DNA from: Sphingobacteriaceae bacterium
Lineage (GTDB): Bacteria > Bacteroidota > Bacteroidia > Sphingobacteriales > Sphingobacteriaceae
Direction: 5' to 3'
Length of the DNA stretch: 64,000 nt
NCBI GenBank assembly: GCA_029266635.1
Contig: JAQSWM010000002.1
Span: 62,001-126,000, forward strand
The translations under genes and the position numbers were made by a program. Under the pieces are notes generated by a model, which saw nothing but the letters and a program-made list of their open reading frames with translations, ran no database searches and was not told the DNA's origin. This document shows, piece after piece, positions 24,709 through 36,118 of this stretch; within the stretch, counting starts at the first letter, position 1; each line of letters opens with the position of its first letter.

Positions 24709-27700
24709 TTATGCTCTTGTTATTAATATAGTTAGTTCTGTGTCTTCTATTTGCACTTTTTCTCCTGTATTTAGCTTATTATCAAGCTCAAAAGAATCGG
24801 CCAGAATTTCGGCGCAAATATATGATAAATTATTTTTCACGGCCTCGGCTATCGCCGGGGCATCGGTAACGCGTACATTGATCTTGTCAGTTACCTCATA
24901 TCCAAGATCTTTACGCAAATTCTGTACCCTGTTTACCAACTCACGTGATATGCCTTCCTGTTTCAATTCAGAAGTAATCGTAACATCTAAAGCAACCGTT
25001 AGTTTTCCAAGGTTAGCAACCTGCCATCCGGGCACGTCTTCTGCAATGATTTCAACCTCGGATAAAAGTATTGAGTATTGAGTATTGAGTATTGAGATCT
25101 CGCCTTCATCCTCAAGCTGGCTTATTTCGGCTTGGCTTAGCGCTGTCAGTGCTTCGCTCACTGCCTTCATATCCTTCCCAACCTTGGGCCCTAAAGCTTT
25201 AAAGTTAGGCTTGATCTTCTTCTTGATGATACCAGAAGTATCGTTGATAAATTCGATATTCTTGATGTTCGTTTCCGACAGGATCAGGTCTTTAACTTTC
25301 TCCACTTTCTCTTGGAAACTGCTATCGAGCACCGGAACCAGGATTTTGTTGAGCGGCTGACGCACGTTTATGCCCACCTTCTTGCGCAACGACAAGACCA
25401 GTGAGGAAATGTCCTGGGCAATTGCCATCCGCTCTTCCAGGGCTGAATCAATCAGCTCGGCATTATAAGCCGGAAAATCCGACAAGTGAACTGATTCCAC
25501 TGCTTCCTTCTGAGTTGTGCTGTTCAGGTCAAGGAACAAACGATCACTGAAGAACGGCGCTATCGGCGACATAAGTTTCGCGATAGTTGTCAAACAGGTA
25601 TAAAGCGTTTGGTAGGCTGAAATCTTGTCTTCAGTGTAGTCGCCTTTCCAGAAACGGCGGCGGCATAAACGCACATACCAGTTGCTCAGATTCTCATCTA
25701 CAAATTCCTGTATAGCTCGTGCGGCTTTAGTTGGCTCAAAATCTGCGTAATAACCATCAACTTCCTTTGTAAGCGAGTTCAATAGTGAAATAATCCAGCG
25801 GTCTATTTCCGGACGGTTCTCCACATCTTTTTCGGCATAGCTGAAGTTATCGATGTTCGCATACAAAGAAAAGAATGCGTAGGTGTTATAAAGCGTGCCG
25901 AAGAATTTGCGGCGCACTTCATCCAAACCTTCAATATTGAATTTCAAATTATCCCAGGGCGATGCGTTACTGATCATGTACCAGCGGCTCGCGTCAGCAC
26001 TGTATTTTTCGATGGTTTCAAAAGGGTCAACGCCATTGCCGAGGCGCTTCGACATTTTGTTGCCGTTCTTGTCGAGCACAAGGCCATTCGATACCACGTT
26101 CTTAAATGCGATGCTGTCTTTCAGCATTACTGCGATGGCGTGCAGGGTAAAGAACCAGCCGCGGGTTTGGTCTACGCCTTCTGCGATGAAATCTGCGGGG
26201 AAGGAATTTTCAAATTCTTCTTTGTTCTCAAACGGATAATGCCATTGCGCATAAGGCATAGCTCCGCTGTCAAACCAAACGTCTATCAGATCTGGCTCAC
26301 GGAACATTTTTTTGCCTGTAGGCGATACTAACACGATATCATCCACGTACGGACGGTGAAGATCGGTGATGGTGAAATCAGAGGACATAAATCCCGACTC
26401 AGCGGATTTCTTGATTTCCCCGTTAAGCTCTTCAATCGAGCCAATGCAGATTTCCTCAGAACGATCTTCTGTTCTCCAGATAGGAAGCGGAGTTCCCCAA
26501 TACCGTGAACGGGATAAATTCCAGTCAACCAAATTCTCCAGCCAGTTTCCAAAACGTCCTGTTCCGGTAGATTCCGGTTTCCAGTTTATAGTTTTATTCA
26601 GTTCAACCAGGCGATCTTTTACTGCTGTGGTTTTGATGAACCAGCTATCAAGCGGATAATACAAGAGCGGCTTATCGGTTCGCCAGCAGTGCGGGTAGCT
26701 GTGCTCGTATTTCTTTACATCGAATGCCTTGTTCTCTTCTTTCAGCTTGATGGCGATGAGCACATCCGTTGGCTTAAAGTCCGGATCTTTGCGTTCGGCA
26801 TCGCTGTAGTATTCTTCTTTTACATATCGCCCGGCGAAATCGGTAACTTCATTCACAAACATCCCGTGACGGTCAACCAGCGGATATTCGTTTCCTTTCT
26901 CGTCAGTCACCATCACCGAAGGTACGCCATTTTCGCGGGCAGCTCTAAAGTCATCCGCACCGAAAATGGATGCAGTGTGAACGATACCAGTACCATCTTC
27001 TGTGGTAACAAAATCGGCAGGAATAACTCTGAATGCATTGGCTTCCAGGTTTTCATTGCTCACGTACGGCATCAATTGCTCGTAGCGGATGTTGAGCAGA
27101 TCGGCGCCGGTAAACTCAGCGGCAATTTGCCATGGAATTATTTTATCTCCGGGCCTGTAGTCCTGGAAAGAAGCATTCTGGCCTTCAGTTTTAAAGTGCT
27201 TAGCAACAAGTGCCTTTGCAAGCACCACGCTGACTGGTGCAAACGTGTACTGATTGAAGGTCTTAACTTTTACGTACTCGATTTTAGGTCCGACAGCCAG
27301 GGCGCAGTTTGAGGGGAGCGTCCAGGGAGTAGTGGTCCAGGCGAGGATGGCGGTATCTTCAAGTTCGTCTTCAAAAAGCACAGGAACAAGCGGATGGATT
27401 TGATCTTTCTTCGGGCGGAACTCAGCAACGATAGAAGTATCCTTCAGCATTTTGTAAGTGCCGGGTTGGTTGAGCTCGTGCGAGCTTAAGCCAGTACCTG
27501 CAGCAGGAGAAAATGGCTGAACGGTATAACCTTTATAGAGAAGCCCCTTTTTATAGAACTCTTTTAATATCCACCAAAGTGTTTCGATGTACTTGTTTTC
27601 GTAGGTGATGTATGGATTATCGAGGTCAACCCAATAGCCCATCTTTTCCGTCAGGTCATTCCATACATCGGTATATTTCATTACCTCCTTGCGGCAGGCA

Positions 27701-28050
27701 GCGTTGTAATCTTCAACTGATATTTTCTTGCCGATATCATCTTTGGTGATGCCCAGAGCTTTTTCTACCGCGATTTCAATAGGAAGCCCGTGGGTATCCC
27801 AGCCACCTTTGCGTTTCACCTGAAAACCTTTCAGGGTTTTGTAACGGCAAAAAATATCTTTGATAGATCTTGACATCACATGGTGGATCCCGGGCATTCC
27901 GTTAGCAGAAGGTGGCCCTTCATAAAACGTGTATGGCTTTGAAGCAGGCCGATTGGAGATACTCTTCTCGAATATCTGGTTCTCCTGCCAGTATTTTAAT
28001 ATTTCTTTGCCTGTTTCAGGTAAGTTTAGTTGCTTATATTCTTTGTACAT
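24709..28050 (-). CDS. ileS: Isoleucyl-tRNA synthetase
   Basis: A 1113-residue protein from ATG 28050. A TTG 33 bases upstream would add 11 non-conserved residues. Class I signatures are the HIGH-type motif in GMPGIHHVMS and KMSKRLGNG. The CP1 editing domain lies between them (TTPWTLPSNCALAVGP). The anticodon-binding domain has NWYVRLCRRRFW. It charges tRNA-Ile and clears mischarged valine. A seven-base tandem repeat lies in the C-terminal domain at about residues 986-995. It heads an operon with the DksA-like gene and lspA. Confidence 0.96.
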   Translation of the reverse strand: MYKEYKQLNLPETGKEILKYWQENQIFEKSISNRPASKPYTFYEGPPSANGMPGIHHVMSRSIKDIFCRYKTLKGFQVKRKGGWDTHGLPIEIAVEKALGITKDDIGKKISVEDYNAACRKEVMKYTDVWNDLTEKMGYWVDLDNPYITYENKYIETLWWILKEFYKKGLLYKGYTVQPFSPAAGTGLSSHELNQPGTYKMLKDTSIVAEFRPKKDQIHPLVPVLFEDELEDTAILAWTTTPWTLPSNCALAVGPKIEYVKVKTFNQYTFAPVSVVLAKALVAKHFKTEGQNASFQDYRPGDKIIPWQIAAEFTGADLLNIRYEQLMPYVSNENLEANAFRVIPADFVTTEDGTGIVHTASIFGADDFRAARENGVPSVMVTDEKGNEYPLVDRHGMFVNEVTDFAGRYVKEEYYSDAERKDPDFKPTDVLIAIKLKEENKAFDVKKYEHSYPHCWRTDKPLLYYPLDSWFIKTTAVKDRLVELNKTINWKPESTGTGRFGNWLENLVDWNLSRSRYWGTPLPIWRTEDRSEEICIGSIEELNGEIKKSAESGFMSSDFTITDLHRPYVDDIVLVSPTGKKMFREPDLIDVWFDSGAMPYAQWHYPFENKEEFENSFPADFIAEGVDQTRGWFFTLHAIAVMLKDSIAFKNVVSNGLVLDKNGNKMSKRLGNGVDPFETIEKYSADASRWYMISNASPWDNLKFNIEGLDEVRRKFFGTLYNTYAFFSLYANIDNFSYAEKDVENRPEIDRWIISLLNSLTKEVDGYYADFEPTKAARAIQEFVDENLSNWYVRLCRRRFWKGDYTEDKISAYQTLYTCLTTIAKLMSPIAPFFSDRLFLDLNSTTQKEAVESVHLSDFPAYNAELIDSALEERMAIAQDISSLVLSLRKKVGINVRQPLNKILVPVLDSSFQEKVEKVKDLILSETNIKNIEFINDTSGIIKKKIKPNFKALGPKVGKDMKAVSEALTALSQAEISQLEDEGEISILNTQYSILLSEVEIIAEDVPGWQVANLGKLTVALDVTITSELKQEGISRELVNRVQNLRKDLGYEVTDKINVRVTDAPAIAEAVKNNLSYICAEILADSFELDNKLNTGEKVQIEDTELTILITRA
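25067..25094 (-). repeat. Four tandem copies of a 7-bp unit inside ileS
   Basis: AGTATTG on the plus strand (CAATACT on the coding strand) occurs four times without interruption. Because 7 is not a multiple of 3, successive units are read in all three frames, giving SILNTQYSIL. Adding or losing a single unit would shift the frame of the last 120 or so codons. Confidence 0.95.
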
Positions 28051-28065
28051 CAGGCTAGCGCTCCC

Positions 28066-28088
28066 CAAATTTAAAGGTTGCAAATTTA
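28066..28088 (-). promoter_or_regulatory. Two tandem -7 boxes upstream of ileS
   Basis: On the minus strand TAAATTTG occurs at 28088-28081 and again at 28073-28066. Both match TAnnTTTG exactly. The proximal one ends 15 bases before the ATG. No clear -33 TTG is seen at the expected distance. Confidence 0.5.
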
Positions 28089-28230
28089 GCTATTTAGCAT
28101 GGATTTTTTAACTTTAGGGAACAAATGAAAGACAGTGAGGTGTAATGTTTTACCATAAAAAAACACCCAACTGATTTGTGGCTTGTTTTATGATGTATTT
28201 TGGCGGTGAAACTGCATACAGGAAGATTAT

Positions 28231-28509
28231 ATGTTAAATAAATACGCGAAGCGGGGGCTAATACTACTGGTAGTCGGAGTGATATTCAATTTGGTAGGCT
28301 GGTTTGTAATGACCGACGAAGTTGAAATCGCCGGGTATAAGCTGAAATACGGTTGGATGATGATTTTGGGAGTACTGTTTTTTGGAACAGGGTTTTTATA
28401 CATTCTGTATAGCCTTATCAGGAAGGTGGAACATAGCTCTATACTGGAAGAGCGGGCAAGCAAGCGGAAGAAATTTTGGTCGAAGATTGGGCCGAAGAAG
28501 CATGCCTAA
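28231..28509 (+). CDS. Small membrane protein of unknown function
   Basis: A 92-residue protein with two transmembrane helices (about 8-27 and 40-65) and a Lys/Arg-rich C-terminal tail. The pattern RGLILLVVGVIFNLVGWFVM, a short GYKLKYGW link and MMILGVLFFGTGFLYILYSL suggests a hairpin in the inner membrane. It is not recognised as a named family. It begins a two-gene unit with recO (3-base gap), so it is likely expressed. Confidence 0.75.
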   Translation: MLNKYAKRGLILLVVGVIFNLVGWFVMTDEVEIAGYKLKYGWMMILGVLFFGTGFLYILYSLIRKVEHSSILEERASKRKKFWSKIGPKKHA

Positions 28510-28512
28510 AGA

Positions 28513-29241
28513 ATGCTGTATAAAACCCGTGGCATCGTTTTTAAAAGCACCGATTATTCCGAAAGCAGCTTAGTTGTACAGGTATTTACCGAAGAATTCG
28601 GGATACAGTCTTACCTGGTGAACGGTGCGAAAAAGCCTAAAGCGAAGATCAGGCAAAACATGTTTCAACCGCTCCAACTGCTGGAGATGGTGGTTTACCA
28701 TAAGCAATCAGGGAACATCCAGCGCATTAAGGAAGTAAAGAATAGCCCTCCATTCGGCAGCATCCCCTTTCATTTCAGCAAGAGCTCGATAATATTATTT
28801 CTAAACGAGGTTCTCTACAAAGCCATTAGGCATCAGGGCCAGGACCCGGCGCTCTTCCAATTTGTTTTTCATGGGATAGAACTTTTAGACAGGCTTGACG
28901 AAGGGCTGGCAAACTTTCACTTGTTTTTCCTGCTCAGGCTCAGCCAGTTTCTGGGCTTTTATCCCCACCAGGGCGACACTGCCGTCAATGCAGATTACTT
29001 CGATTTGCAAACAGGCTCTTTCAGCCAGGTTGCTCCCCCGCACACTTTCGTTTTGCAACAGCCCGATACGGGTTATTGGAATATGTTGCTGAAAGGAAAT
29101 TTTGAAACACTGGCAAACCTTAGCATTCCTGCCGCACGCCGACGCATACTTCTTGAGAAGATATTAGATTATTACAAATTGCACATTGATGGCTTTACGG
29201 AAGTAAAATCGCACCATGTGCTCGAAGAAGTTTTAAGCTGA
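28513..29241 (+). CDS. recO: DNA repair protein RecO
   Basis: A 242-residue protein with the RecO N-terminal OB-fold (MLYKTRGIVFKSTDYSESSLVVQVFTEEFG in part, then YLVNGAKKPKAK) and the helical C-terminal domain (FHLFFLLRLSQFLGFYP). RecO loads RecA on single-stranded DNA with RecR in gap repair. The Bacteroidota form lacks an obvious zinc-finger cysteine set. Its stop abuts the convergent receiver-domain gene. Confidence 0.9.
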   Translation: MLYKTRGIVFKSTDYSESSLVVQVFTEEFGIQSYLVNGAKKPKAKIRQNMFQPLQLLEMVVYHKQSGNIQRIKEVKNSPPFGSIPFHFSKSSIILFLNEVLYKAIRHQGQDPALFQFVFHGIELLDRLDEGLANFHLFFLLRLSQFLGFYPHQGDTAVNADYFDLQTGSFSQVAPPHTFVLQQPDTGYWNMLLKGNFETLANLSIPAARRRILLEKILDYYKLHIDGFTEVKSHHVLEEVLS

Positions 29242-29607
29242 TTACGCCGCCGGTATTACCCTGTTGATCACACTCTCCAGCTCATCAATGTCAAATGGCT
29301 TTGGCAAGAAGGTGTCAGCACCTGCCTGCTTGGCAAGGCTTTGAATATCATTGTTGGCAGAAAAGTAAACCACCGGAATGGTCTTAAGTTCGGGATCCTG
29401 CTTAATGGTTTGGGTTGCAATGATGCCGCCCGTATCAGGTATCCAATTATCCATCAGGATCACTTCTGGCATCACATTTCTTACCTTTTCTATTATGTCG
29501 TTGCAATTGGTAGAAGTATGAACCTCCCAGCCCTGTTCTTCAAGAATATAACTACAGATAGAAAGAATATCAATGTCGTCGTCAAAAATGAGTATGCGTT
29601 TTGCCAT
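29242..29607 (-). CDS. Stand-alone response regulator receiver domain
   Basis: A 121-residue CheY-like protein. The acidic pocket DDD (9-11) in ILIFDDDIDI, the phospho-acceptor Asp53 in VILMDNWIPDTGG and Lys103 in FLPKPFD are all present. There is no output domain, so it must act by protein contact or in a phosphorelay. No histidine kinase is encoded nearby. It is convergent with recO. Confidence 0.94.
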   Translation of the reverse strand: MAKRILIFDDDIDILSICSYILEEQGWEVHTSTNCNDIIEKVRNVMPEVILMDNWIPDTGGIIATQTIKQDPELKTIPVVYFSANNDIQSLAKQAGADTFLPKPFDIDELESVINRVIPAA

Positions 29608-30065
29608 ACCAAATAGTTAATTAGGCTTAGAGCGTTAAATGCTAATTGTATTTACTTCTGTATTTAGCTGAGAGTTGCTGCAACATGTTCTATTGCCTCA
29701 CACTTTATCTACGTCGTAACAATGCAATTTAGCTTATGTTTGATTTATTTTTTTTAAAAGAACATTTTCAGGACTGTTGCAAAGTAATAAATTGTAAAAC
29801 TAATCTAGCTTATTATAAAAAATGGCTGTTATGGTTTTCCCATAACAAGCCATTGAGAGAGGTAATTTACTAGCAACCTTGTTCACCTAAAAAATACACT
29901 AATAGTTGTACCCAATTATAGAGCCAAGGCAAAAAGTGCCATTTTTAGGTGTGTGAGAATAGGTGCGGTTTATCCCGGCAGTAAAAATATCCCCATTTTG
30001 GGGAATGCTTCACTTGCAGCCTAAACTATTTCATTGTGTGAAGGTTATTTAGAAAAACTATAGTG
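29608..30065. other. Intergenic region, 458 bp
   Basis: No convincing gene. It holds a strong hairpin with a minus-strand T tract (29815-29854) and a small stem CCCC-ATTTT-GGGG (29991-30003) in the presumed leader of the small DUF6496-like gene. The region is AT-rich. A 45-codon frame from about 29733 crosses the hairpin and is probably chance. Confidence 0.6.
29815..29854 (-). terminator. Minus-strand terminator upstream of the receiver gene
   Basis: AATGGC (29821-29826) plus GTTATGG (29828-29834) pair with CCATAAC (29840-29846) plus GCCATT (29849-29854). On the minus strand the stem runs into TTTTTTATAATAA, whereas no T tract follows on the plus strand. The nearest minus-strand gene upstream is the acid phosphatase, whose stop is about 385 bases away at 30239. 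Confidence 0.75.
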
Positions 30066-30242
30066 ATGGCAAAGTATTCGAAAAAAGCTCAGGACAAGGT
30101 TGAAGAAACCATGCATGAGATGAAAGAAGGAAAACTTAAAAGCGGAACCGGTAAAAAGGTAACTAACCCCAAGCAAGCAATTGCAATTGGCTTATCTGAA
30201 GCTCGCAAAGAAGGAGCAAAAGTGCCAAAGAAAAAGGATTAA
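30066..30242 (+). CDS. Small basic DUF6496-like protein
   Basis: A 58-residue Lys-rich protein, MAKYSKKAQDKVEETMHEMK..., with GKKVTNPKQAIAIGLSEARKEG near the C-terminus. This matches the short DUF6496-type proteins widespread in bacteria, whose role is not known (nucleic-acid binding is plausible from the charge). Its stop overlaps the convergent phosphatase stop by 4 bases. If the phosphatase transcript ends at the hairpin near 29815, this whole gene is covered by antisense RNA. Confidence 0.8.
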   Translation: MAKYSKKAQDKVEETMHEMKEGKLKSGTGKKVTNPKQAIAIGLSEARKEGAKVPKKKD

Positions 30243-31030
30243 AAGCCTTTAATTGCTTCCATCCGCTTATCGGCTTTTTCCTGCTCGGTGAGACCTTTTT
30301 TGTATTGATAAACCGGCGATTCCCAATCGCCATAGGTTGGGTTTGGGATGATGATAAACCGTGTTCCGAACAGTTGTCGGGCTTCATCGACTGTCGCATT
30401 CCTGCTTTGCTGATCTTTCAGGTAGAACATATCAGAAAAGTCGTTCAGGTTATCGCCGCAGAGCATAACTATATTGTATGATTCTGCGACCTGCTTGCGC
30501 CTTGGTTCTTTATCTGACGTATTGTCTTTTACCAGCAGGTGTTTTGCATCGGCAAATGGGAAGTTGAATTTTTGAAGGTTCTTGAGCGTAGCCTCGTACT
30601 CGATCTTTCCACGGTTGGTGATGTAAAAAACCTCTACATGTTTTTTCTCAGCGTATTTGAGGAAGCTGAGTGCACCGGGAATGGTATCGGCTGCAGCCTT
30701 TGAGGTCCAGAGGAGCCAATCATTTTGATCGTAGCTCACACCTTTGTGCAATTCGTATCCTTCGAAAGCAGAGTTATCCAGCACTGTTTCATCAACATCC
30801 ACAACCACGCACCGCGGCTTTTTGCTGCGGTTTTGCAGCGCACAGTCCAATCCGAAACGGGCGAAGTTGTATGCCTGGTAAGCCAAGGCCCGGTACTCTC
30901 CCGATTTTTGCTGCCACAGCACAGCGTTCACATTGTCGCGGGCATACGCGGGGCGAGCGTCAGTTTGTGCCTGAAGCAATATCGGCGTTGAGAAAATGCC
31001 GAGTAATATGACTAGAAATTTCATGTTCAT
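30239..31030 (-). CDS. 5'-nucleotidase, lipoprotein e(P4)-type HAD acid phosphatase
   Basis: A 263-residue exported protein with a signal peptide (about 1-22, ending LLQAQ) and no lipobox Cys. The HAD class of DDDD phosphatases is shown by VVVDVDETVLDNSAFEG (nucleophile DVDET), FYITNRG and LCGDNLNDFSD. Homologues in Haemophilus remove phosphate from nucleotides in the periplasm. The Cys anchor of true e(P4) is absent, so it should be soluble. The ATG overlaps the preceding stop (ATGA at 31027-31030), so it is translationally coupled to the membrane protein gene. Confidence 0.92.
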   Translation of the reverse strand: MNMKFLVILLGIFSTPILLQAQTDARPAYARDNVNAVLWQQKSGEYRALAYQAYNFARFGLDCALQNRSKKPRCVVVDVDETVLDNSAFEGYELHKGVSYDQNDWLLWTSKAAADTIPGALSFLKYAEKKHVEVFYITNRGKIEYEATLKNLQKFNFPFADAKHLLVKDNTSDKEPRRKQVAESYNIVMLCGDNLNDFSDMFYLKDQQSRNATVDEARQLFGTRFIIIPNPTYGDWESPVYQYKKGLTEQEKADKRMEAIKGF

Positions 31031-31959
31031 GGTAGGTTTAATAAAGCATCATCAGAATCTTTTTCAAATTCGTTTGCCTCTTTCTGTTTCGGCCTGGATT
31101 CAAATTCTTTGGAGCGGTAAACGAACCAAACTCCTGAAAGCGCCGCAACAGTTGAGATGATGAAAAAAGTAACAGTTAAGAACACCGCCAGGTTCTGATC
31201 CATCCCGAAATAGGTAGAAGCGTGTGTCATGGCATATTCTCTAGCTCCAATCCCGCCCAAACTGACCGGTAAATTGGCGGCAAGAGTAGATAACAAAAAG
31301 CTGAAGAGATAAGGTGAGAATTTGCCATCAAAGTTTTGCGACAACAGCATCAGGATAACCACCAATACCTGTAAAGATTGCAGCGCAATAGCCTTGATGT
31401 GTGCCGAAAAAAACACCTTGGAATAGTCTTTAAAGAACTTCCGCATTACGAAGTAGTAAATGGTAGTTCCAATAATCAGTGCAATGAGCGGCCACGTTGC
31501 CGGAATATCTATTTTAGGGATGAACAATATCAACGCTACCGCGATAAGCCCAATGGCCCACAACCCACTCAGCCGATCAAAAAACATAGCCAGAATGATG
31601 CGTTTAGTAGGAAGCTGGAATTTTTTTCTCAAAAGATAAACTTTGTACCCATCCCCGCCCACGCCTCCCGGGAGGCTTACATTATAGAACATACCAAGCA
31701 GGTATAATCTCAAATTGAAGCCAAAATTCAGGTTTAGCCCGATGCTCTTCAGAAAATCCAGGCTGCGCCAGGATGCTATCACCGCCGATATAAAGTACAG
31801 GATTAAAGCCAGTAAAATGTAAAGCGGGTTGCTATTTAGGAACAGTTCTTTGAGGGTTTTGCCGTCTATCTTCTGTGAAACAAAGTAGATCAGGATGGCA
31901 GTTACACCTACTTTGAGAAAGATCTTAAGAGCGTTCCAGAGTTTTTCTTTATCAGCCAA
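31027..31959 (-). CDS. Lysylphosphatidylglycerol synthase TM-region/flippase-like membrane protein
   Basis: A 310-residue polytopic membrane protein with about eight helices. It matches the LPG_synthase_TM (UPF0104) family: FWNALKIFLK-like start, SWRSLDFLKSIG, GMFYNVSLPGGVGGDGYKVYLLRK, FDRLSGLWAIG and LPVSLGGIGARE. Relatives flip or transfer lipid-linked groups. No soluble aminoacyl-transferase domain is present. The start is TTG (31957-31959), since no ATG or GTG lies in frame nearby and an exact -7 box sits 17 bases upstream. Confidence 0.88.
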   Translation of the reverse strand: MADKEKLWNALKIFLKVGVTAILIYFVSQKIDGKTLKELFLNSNPLYILLALILYFISAVIASWRSLDFLKSIGLNLNFGFNLRLYLLGMFYNVSLPGGVGGDGYKVYLLRKKFQLPTKRIILAMFFDRLSGLWAIGLIAVALILFIPKIDIPATWPLIALIIGTTIYYFVMRKFFKDYSKVFFSAHIKAIALQSLQVLVVILMLLSQNFDGKFSPYLFSFLLSTLAANLPVSLGGIGAREYAMTHASTYFGMDQNLAVFLTVTFFIISTVAALSGVWFVYRSKEFESRPKQKEANEFEKDSDDALLNLP

Positions 31960-31975
31960 AGTGTGAAATTGTCCA

Positions 31976-31983
31976 CAAAACTA
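31976..31983 (-). promoter_or_regulatory. -7 box upstream of the TTG-started membrane protein gene
   Basis: On the minus strand TAGTTTTG matches TAnnTTTG exactly. A TTG lies 16 bases further upstream. The predicted transcript starts about 10 bases before the TTG codon, which supports that start. Confidence 0.55.
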
Positions 31984-31998
31984 ACAGATTTGCGCAAA

Positions 31999-32025
31999 GC
32001 AAAAAGCCAGAAATTTTCTGGCTTT
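31999..32025 (-). terminator. Terminator of the SRPBCC gene
   Basis: AAAGCCAGAAA (32003-32013) and TTTCTGGCTTT (32015-32025) form a nearly perfect palindrome. On the minus strand it is followed by TTG and T-rich sequence. It lies 23 bases after the stop at 32048. Confidence 0.8.
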
Positions 32026-32047
32026 CCTTTAGATAGTGGGTGAGGCC

Positions 32048-32770
32048 TTAATGTACGGTAGCAGTTACGTTTTGAGCCGGTGGTGCCGTTTGCCCGTTCT
32101 CAATAAAGTTTTTGAAGCCATAAACGTCTTCGCTGATGAGCTTTTCGAACTTCGGATTGAGCAATTTACCTATCGCCGTGCCGATGCTGCCGATAGGAGA
32201 GCGGTAGCTTAAAACCACGTGCAGCTCGGTTCCGCCATTATCAATTTCAGAAAACTGGACTTTCCCGGCATGAGTTACGGGCGAGCCCTCGATAGAGCGC
32301 CAGCCAATAAGCCTGCCTTCTTCTTCCTTCACTATTTCAGCATTGTAACTGAATGTCTGCTCCGTTCCCGGGATTTTAACAGTCCATTTAGAGCGGATGG
32401 CGTCGAGTTCTTCCACATTCTCCAGATGTTGCATGAAAAGCGGCAGGTTGCTCAGCCTGCGCCACGACTGGTAAACTTCATTTTTAGGTTTGTTTACCCT
32501 GAAGTTGCACCGGATGTTAATCGCTTCGGTTTGTGTGCTGTCTTGTTCCAAACGCTGATAAACCGGGCAGTTACCTGAAATGCCGCGTGAAAGCAAGTAG
32601 CCTCCGGCCACGGTGCGGATTATGCTGCTGAGCGGGGAGGAAAACAAATTGTTTATGCCTGAATAGAATAGATAAGTTCCAATAACTGCAGAGGCGATGC
32701 GCTCTGGAGTATTAACATTCACAAAGCTGTGGTGTCTTGGCAGGGTTTCACGGTCAGAGTATATCGACAT
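32048..32770 (-). CDS. DUF2892/YgaP-like membrane and SRPBCC domain protein
   Basis: A 240-residue protein. The N-terminal part (about 20-70) has the short hydrophobic pair of the YgaP-type DUF2892 domain (NVNTPERIASAVIGTYLFYSG, IIRTVAGGYLLSRGISG, CPVYQRL). The remainder (about 80-225) is an SRPBCC/polyketide-cyclase-like domain (VYQSWRRLSNLPLFMQHLENVEELD, IGWRSIEGSPVTHAGKVQFSE). This fusion is widespread and may bind a lipid or other hydrophobic ligand at the membrane. No specific role is established. Monocistronic. Confidence 0.85.
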   Translation of the reverse strand: MSIYSDRETLPRHHSFVNVNTPERIASAVIGTYLFYSGINNLFSSPLSSIIRTVAGGYLLSRGISGNCPVYQRLEQDSTQTEAINIRCNFRVNKPKNEVYQSWRRLSNLPLFMQHLENVEELDAIRSKWTVKIPGTEQTFSYNAEIVKEEEGRLIGWRSIEGSPVTHAGKVQFSEIDNGGTELHVVLSYRSPIGSIGTAIGKLLNPKFEKLISEDVYGFKNFIENGQTAPPAQNVTATVH

Positions 32771-32976
32771 AATACTTTAGTTTAAGTTCAGATTAAGAAC
32801 GCATCATTTTGGTTGAAGTTTTAATTTTTTCCGCAGGCACAAATCAATATTTCTGCTTTAATACGAATTCTACTCATAACATTAGCAGAATAATTAAATT
32901 CGCATCAGCCAATTACATTGTATTATAAAGAATAAGCCTTAGCGATCTTTAAGTACAATATTTGCCTGTCCACTAA

Positions 32977-36117
<3,141 letters not shown>

Positions 36118-36118
36118 C

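Noticed and set aside
25067-25094. Heptamer repeat as a phase-variation switch
   Set aside because: Loss of one unit would disrupt an essential synthetase, so a regulatory on/off switch is unlikely. It is retained only as an unusual repeat.
28051-28083. TTG start extending ileS by 11 residues
   Set aside because: The extension overlaps the two -7 boxes, and MYKEYKQLNLPE is the natural N-terminus.
28154-28192. Imperfect inverted repeat CATAAAA/TTTTATG between ileS and the small membrane protein gene
   Set aside because: Pairing is short and interrupted, and its place in AT-rich intergenic DNA makes chance likely.
29733-29872. A 45-codon frame in the intergenic gap
   Set aside because: It runs through the hairpin at 29821-29854, has low-complexity Phe/Leu at its start and no recognisable motif.
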